A stretch of DNA of 64,000 nt from JAHBNG01 sp039028975 (GTDB lineage Bacteria; Chloroflexota; Anaerolineae; Caldilineales; Caldilineaceae). The notes under the pieces were generated by a model that saw nothing but the letters and a program-made list of their open reading frames with translations, did no database searches and was not told the DNA's origin. Each line of letters starts with the position of its first letter. The first letter of the stretch is position 1. Below are positions 61,948 through 64,000 of this stretch, in pieces. The stretch is from positions 87,918 to 151,917 of the forward strand of contig JBCCHB010000013.1 of NCBI GenBank assembly GCA_039028975.1. The letters run 5' to 3'. Made by a program: the position numbers and the translations under genes.

Positions 61948-62427
61948 ATGGCATTAATCTGTCTGGATACGAACTTTGTCATATGGGGTATCAAGAAAGA
62001 TGCAAGCCCTGGGTAAGAGTACTGCATAGAGAGAGCTGAACACGTGATCAAACAGTGTGAAGATGAAGACGACCGTATCCTGATTCCATCAATTGTACTC
62101 GGCGAAGTCCTATGTGGTATTCCAGACGATAAGCAGCAGGCGTTTATCAGGCAAATCGAAAAGAGCTTCGTGCTTGCTCCATATGATGCCAGAGCAAGCG
62201 TCCGATTTTCTCGAATGTGGAAAAAGCGAGAGCGAGTTGATGGCTACACTCGCTCCGAAACCAAAGCTGACTTTATGATCGCAGCTGTGGCCGTTGCAAA
62301 CGCCTGCAAATGTATCTATACCAACGATGACGGGTTAAAGAAATTTGCCGAAAGCTCAATCCCCGTCATCACCATAGAAGAGATTCCTGTTCCGCCCAAG
62401 CAAACCAGCCTTTTTGATGATGAGTAA
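61948..62427 (+). pseudogene. PIN-domain (VapC-like) ribonuclease with one in-frame stop
   Basis: The frame from ATG 61948 reads MALICLDTNFVIWGIKKDAS, then P-G and a TAA at 62014-62016, and continues without shift (EYCIERAEHVIKQCEDEDDR) to a stop at 62425-62427. All four PIN acidic positions are present: Asp in LDTN, Glu in LGEVLCG, Asp in SETKADFMIAAVA and Asp in YTNDDGLKKF. A single change such as CAA to TAA explains the break. Translation could restart at GTG 62044, but that would lose the first catalytic Asp. Length without the stop, 159 residues, is a little above most VapC toxins. Confidence 0.88.
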
Positions 62428-62500
62428 GGAGCCAAAACTAAATATCCATGAATGGAACCGTTATCTGACCAGTTCACGCACCACGTTTCGCGTATAGATT

Positions 62501-64000
62501 ATGAATCAACCCACCCCCCATCAACTGAAGCAGCTTGAAGAGGCCCTGCTCGATGCCTTTGACCATAGTGCGCTGAGTCAACTGGCAAGTCGCTTGGGCC
62601 GCTCCCTGGAATGGGATACGCCAGTTCACGGCCAACGGAGCCTGACCGTAGTTGTCTCGGAACTGGTCGCCCCTATTACGCCAGCCAAGACGGCGGATTA
62701 AAGCAGCTCCTCCAGGCCGCCCTGGCGGCAAATCCAAACAATGCCCCACTCCTGAGTCTGAGTACCGAATGGGCAGATATTGACTTTGCTATCCGCCCGC
62801 TGCCATCAGCCACCAGCAACCAGATCCCCCTCCAGCGCCCTGAACCCGTCGAACACTTCCAGGATCGCAAGACCGAACTAGCCCAGCTATTAGACGATCT
62901 CCAGCCCGGCCAGGTAGCCACCCTCTGCGGACCAGGCGGCATGGGCAAGACGGCCCTGGCGTCCAAAGCCATCTGGCAACTGGCACCGGGGAATGACCCG
63001 CCTGCACGGTTCCCAGACGGCATTCTCTTCCACTCCTTCTACAACCAGCCCGGTGCGGACGCAGCCTTGGAGCACATTGCCCGCTCCTATGGCATGGAGC
63101 TGGACGGTCCAGCCCAGGCCGCGGCCCAGCGCGCCCTCTCCGGACGCACGGCCCTGCTGGTGCTAGGTGGTACTGAGGAGGCCGATGATCTGCCCAAGGT
63201 GCTTACCATCCGCAACCGCTGCGGCGTGCTGGTGACCAGCCGCAAAGTCAGCGACGCGCCCGGCGACCACCAGGATCTGAATCCCCTGCCAACTGAAGAT
63301 GCCCAGGTGCTGCTCAATGAGTGATTATTGCGAGCGGCTGGAAACCTCTCCCCTGAAAGCCCTTGATCAAGGAGCACGCCGCTTAGATAGCGTCCCCCTG
63401 CTTCTCTCTCGCAGCCTGGAGCAGGTCAGCGATGAAGCCCAACAGACTTTGGCCGTCTCGGGCTGGCTGGCCTTGAATCCCTTCCCGGTTGAGGCCGTTG
63501 CGGCAGCCCTAACCCTAGACGACCGCTTTGCAGCCTTCAACCTATTAGGTGAACTGATGGCCTATGGCCTGGCCGCTTCAACGGACGACGGATACGTGTT
63601 GAGCCACGCCCTCATTCACACCTATGCCCGCAAGCAACTTGCTCTAGCGCACGATGCCCGGGAACGGCTGGTCACCTGGTTCACGGACGAGGTTGACCAG
63701 AACCCCAGAAACTTCCCCACCTCGATGGACTCCGCCCCCACGCGGTTGCCCTCCAGCAGCGCTGTGCAGAAGCATCCATGTGGCCCGAAGTAGACAGATT
63801 AGCCGATGGGGTAGGTGAGTATCTCCGCTTCCAAGGCCACTGGGTAGATCGACTCACCATGTGCCAGACGGCCCTGGATGCAGCCCAGGTCGAGGGCAAG
63901 ACACAATCTGAAGCGAGATGGCTCAACAACATGGGAGGGGTCTATTCGGACCTAGGGGAAAAGCAGAAGGCCCTAGAGTACTTCAACCAGTCCCTGCCAC
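62501..64000 (+). pseudogene. STAND NTPase (effector-associated domain, NB-ARC, TPR) with several frame breaks, runs off window
   Basis: Frame one, 62501-62701, gives MNQPTPHQLKQLEEALLDAF and DHSALSQLASRLGRSLEWDT, an effector-associated death-like adaptor domain. Frame two continues it (LKQLLQAALAANPNNAPLLS) and carries the NB-ARC P-loop VATLCGPGGMGKTALASKAI, LLVLGGTEEADDLP and GVLVTSRKV, and stops at 63324. The next frame (LDQGARRLDSVPLLLSRSLE, SHALIHTYARKQLALAHD) has lost about 50 residues at the junction. Near 63720 the frame shifts again, and TPR sequence (SEARWLNNMGGVYSDLGEKQ) runs to the edge. Such proteins are signalling NTPases in bacterial conflict and defence systems. Confidence 0.85.

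Overview
The window reads as a chromosomal piece of a free-living or symbiotic Chloroflexota bacterium, most likely close to Caldilineales/Anaerolineae. This is inference, not a database match. It rests on very large GT-C membrane glycosyltransferases with a shared C-terminal beta domain, several secreted proteins with TPTPT linkers, thrombospondin-type-3 or DUF11 repeats and a short hydrophobic LP-x-V-type C-terminus, hydantoinase A/B operons, DUF1080, DUF2961, creatininase and amidohydrolase genes, and abundant palindromic intergenic repeats. There is no rRNA, CRISPR array, phage or intact transposase.

Layout. 1-4.7 kb: the start of a Gfo/Idh/MocA dehydrogenase, a MATE-like exporter, a DUF1080 protein, and a lone hydantoinase B gene with a hydantoinase B fragment behind it. 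5-7.9 kb: a secreted protein of three tandem ~258-residue RskA-like repeats plus a DM13 domain. 8.1-14 kb: a leftward catabolic operon (EthD-like, lipoprotein alpha/beta hydrolase, HyuA, a dehydrogenase fragment, HyuB), followed by a collapsed AAA-ATPase/nuclease gene. 14.3-21.8 kb: two paralogous secreted DUF4185-like proteins around an FG-GAP repeat protein. 22-34.6 kb: a rightward cell-envelope operon with three overlapping GT-C membrane proteins and an ABC exporter pair, then a fourth GT-C enzyme. 34.6-44.4 kb: an array of palindromes, a 1334-residue DUF11/SdrD-B-like surface protein, an AAA-ATPase/PD-(D/E)XK gene, a broken DUF11 gene and a secreted sugar-dehydrogenase-like protein. 45-55.6 kb: metabolic genes (creatininase-like, LURP-one-like, acetylpolyamine/histone deacetylase-like, an unknown protein coupled to an ABC nucleoside/sugar ATPase, amidohydrolase, DUF2961, AraC regulator). 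55.8-59.9 kb: VOC protein, CDP-alcohol phosphatidyltransferase, TVP38/VTT membrane protein and a MerA-like flavoprotein. 60-64 kb: three tRNAs, then decayed toxin-antitoxin modules and a broken STAND NTPase of conflict-system type running off the end.

Two patterns stand out. First, at least ten imperfect palindromes of about 50-115 bp lie in intergenic DNA, usually in pairs or larger groups and ending 11-50 bp from the start codon of a secreted-protein or regulator gene. Outer edges are shared between copies, while inner stem arms differ between copies but stay complementary within each copy. Second, five unrelated secreted proteins carry the same short hydrophobic LP-x-V-like motif, in four of them at the extreme C-terminus, which looks like an undescribed sorting or anchoring tail. 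The right-hand tRNA-proximal island is rich in gene decay: a RelE remnant behind an intact Phd antitoxin, a PIN toxin with one in-frame stop, and an effector-associated NB-ARC/TPR protein with at least three frame breaks.
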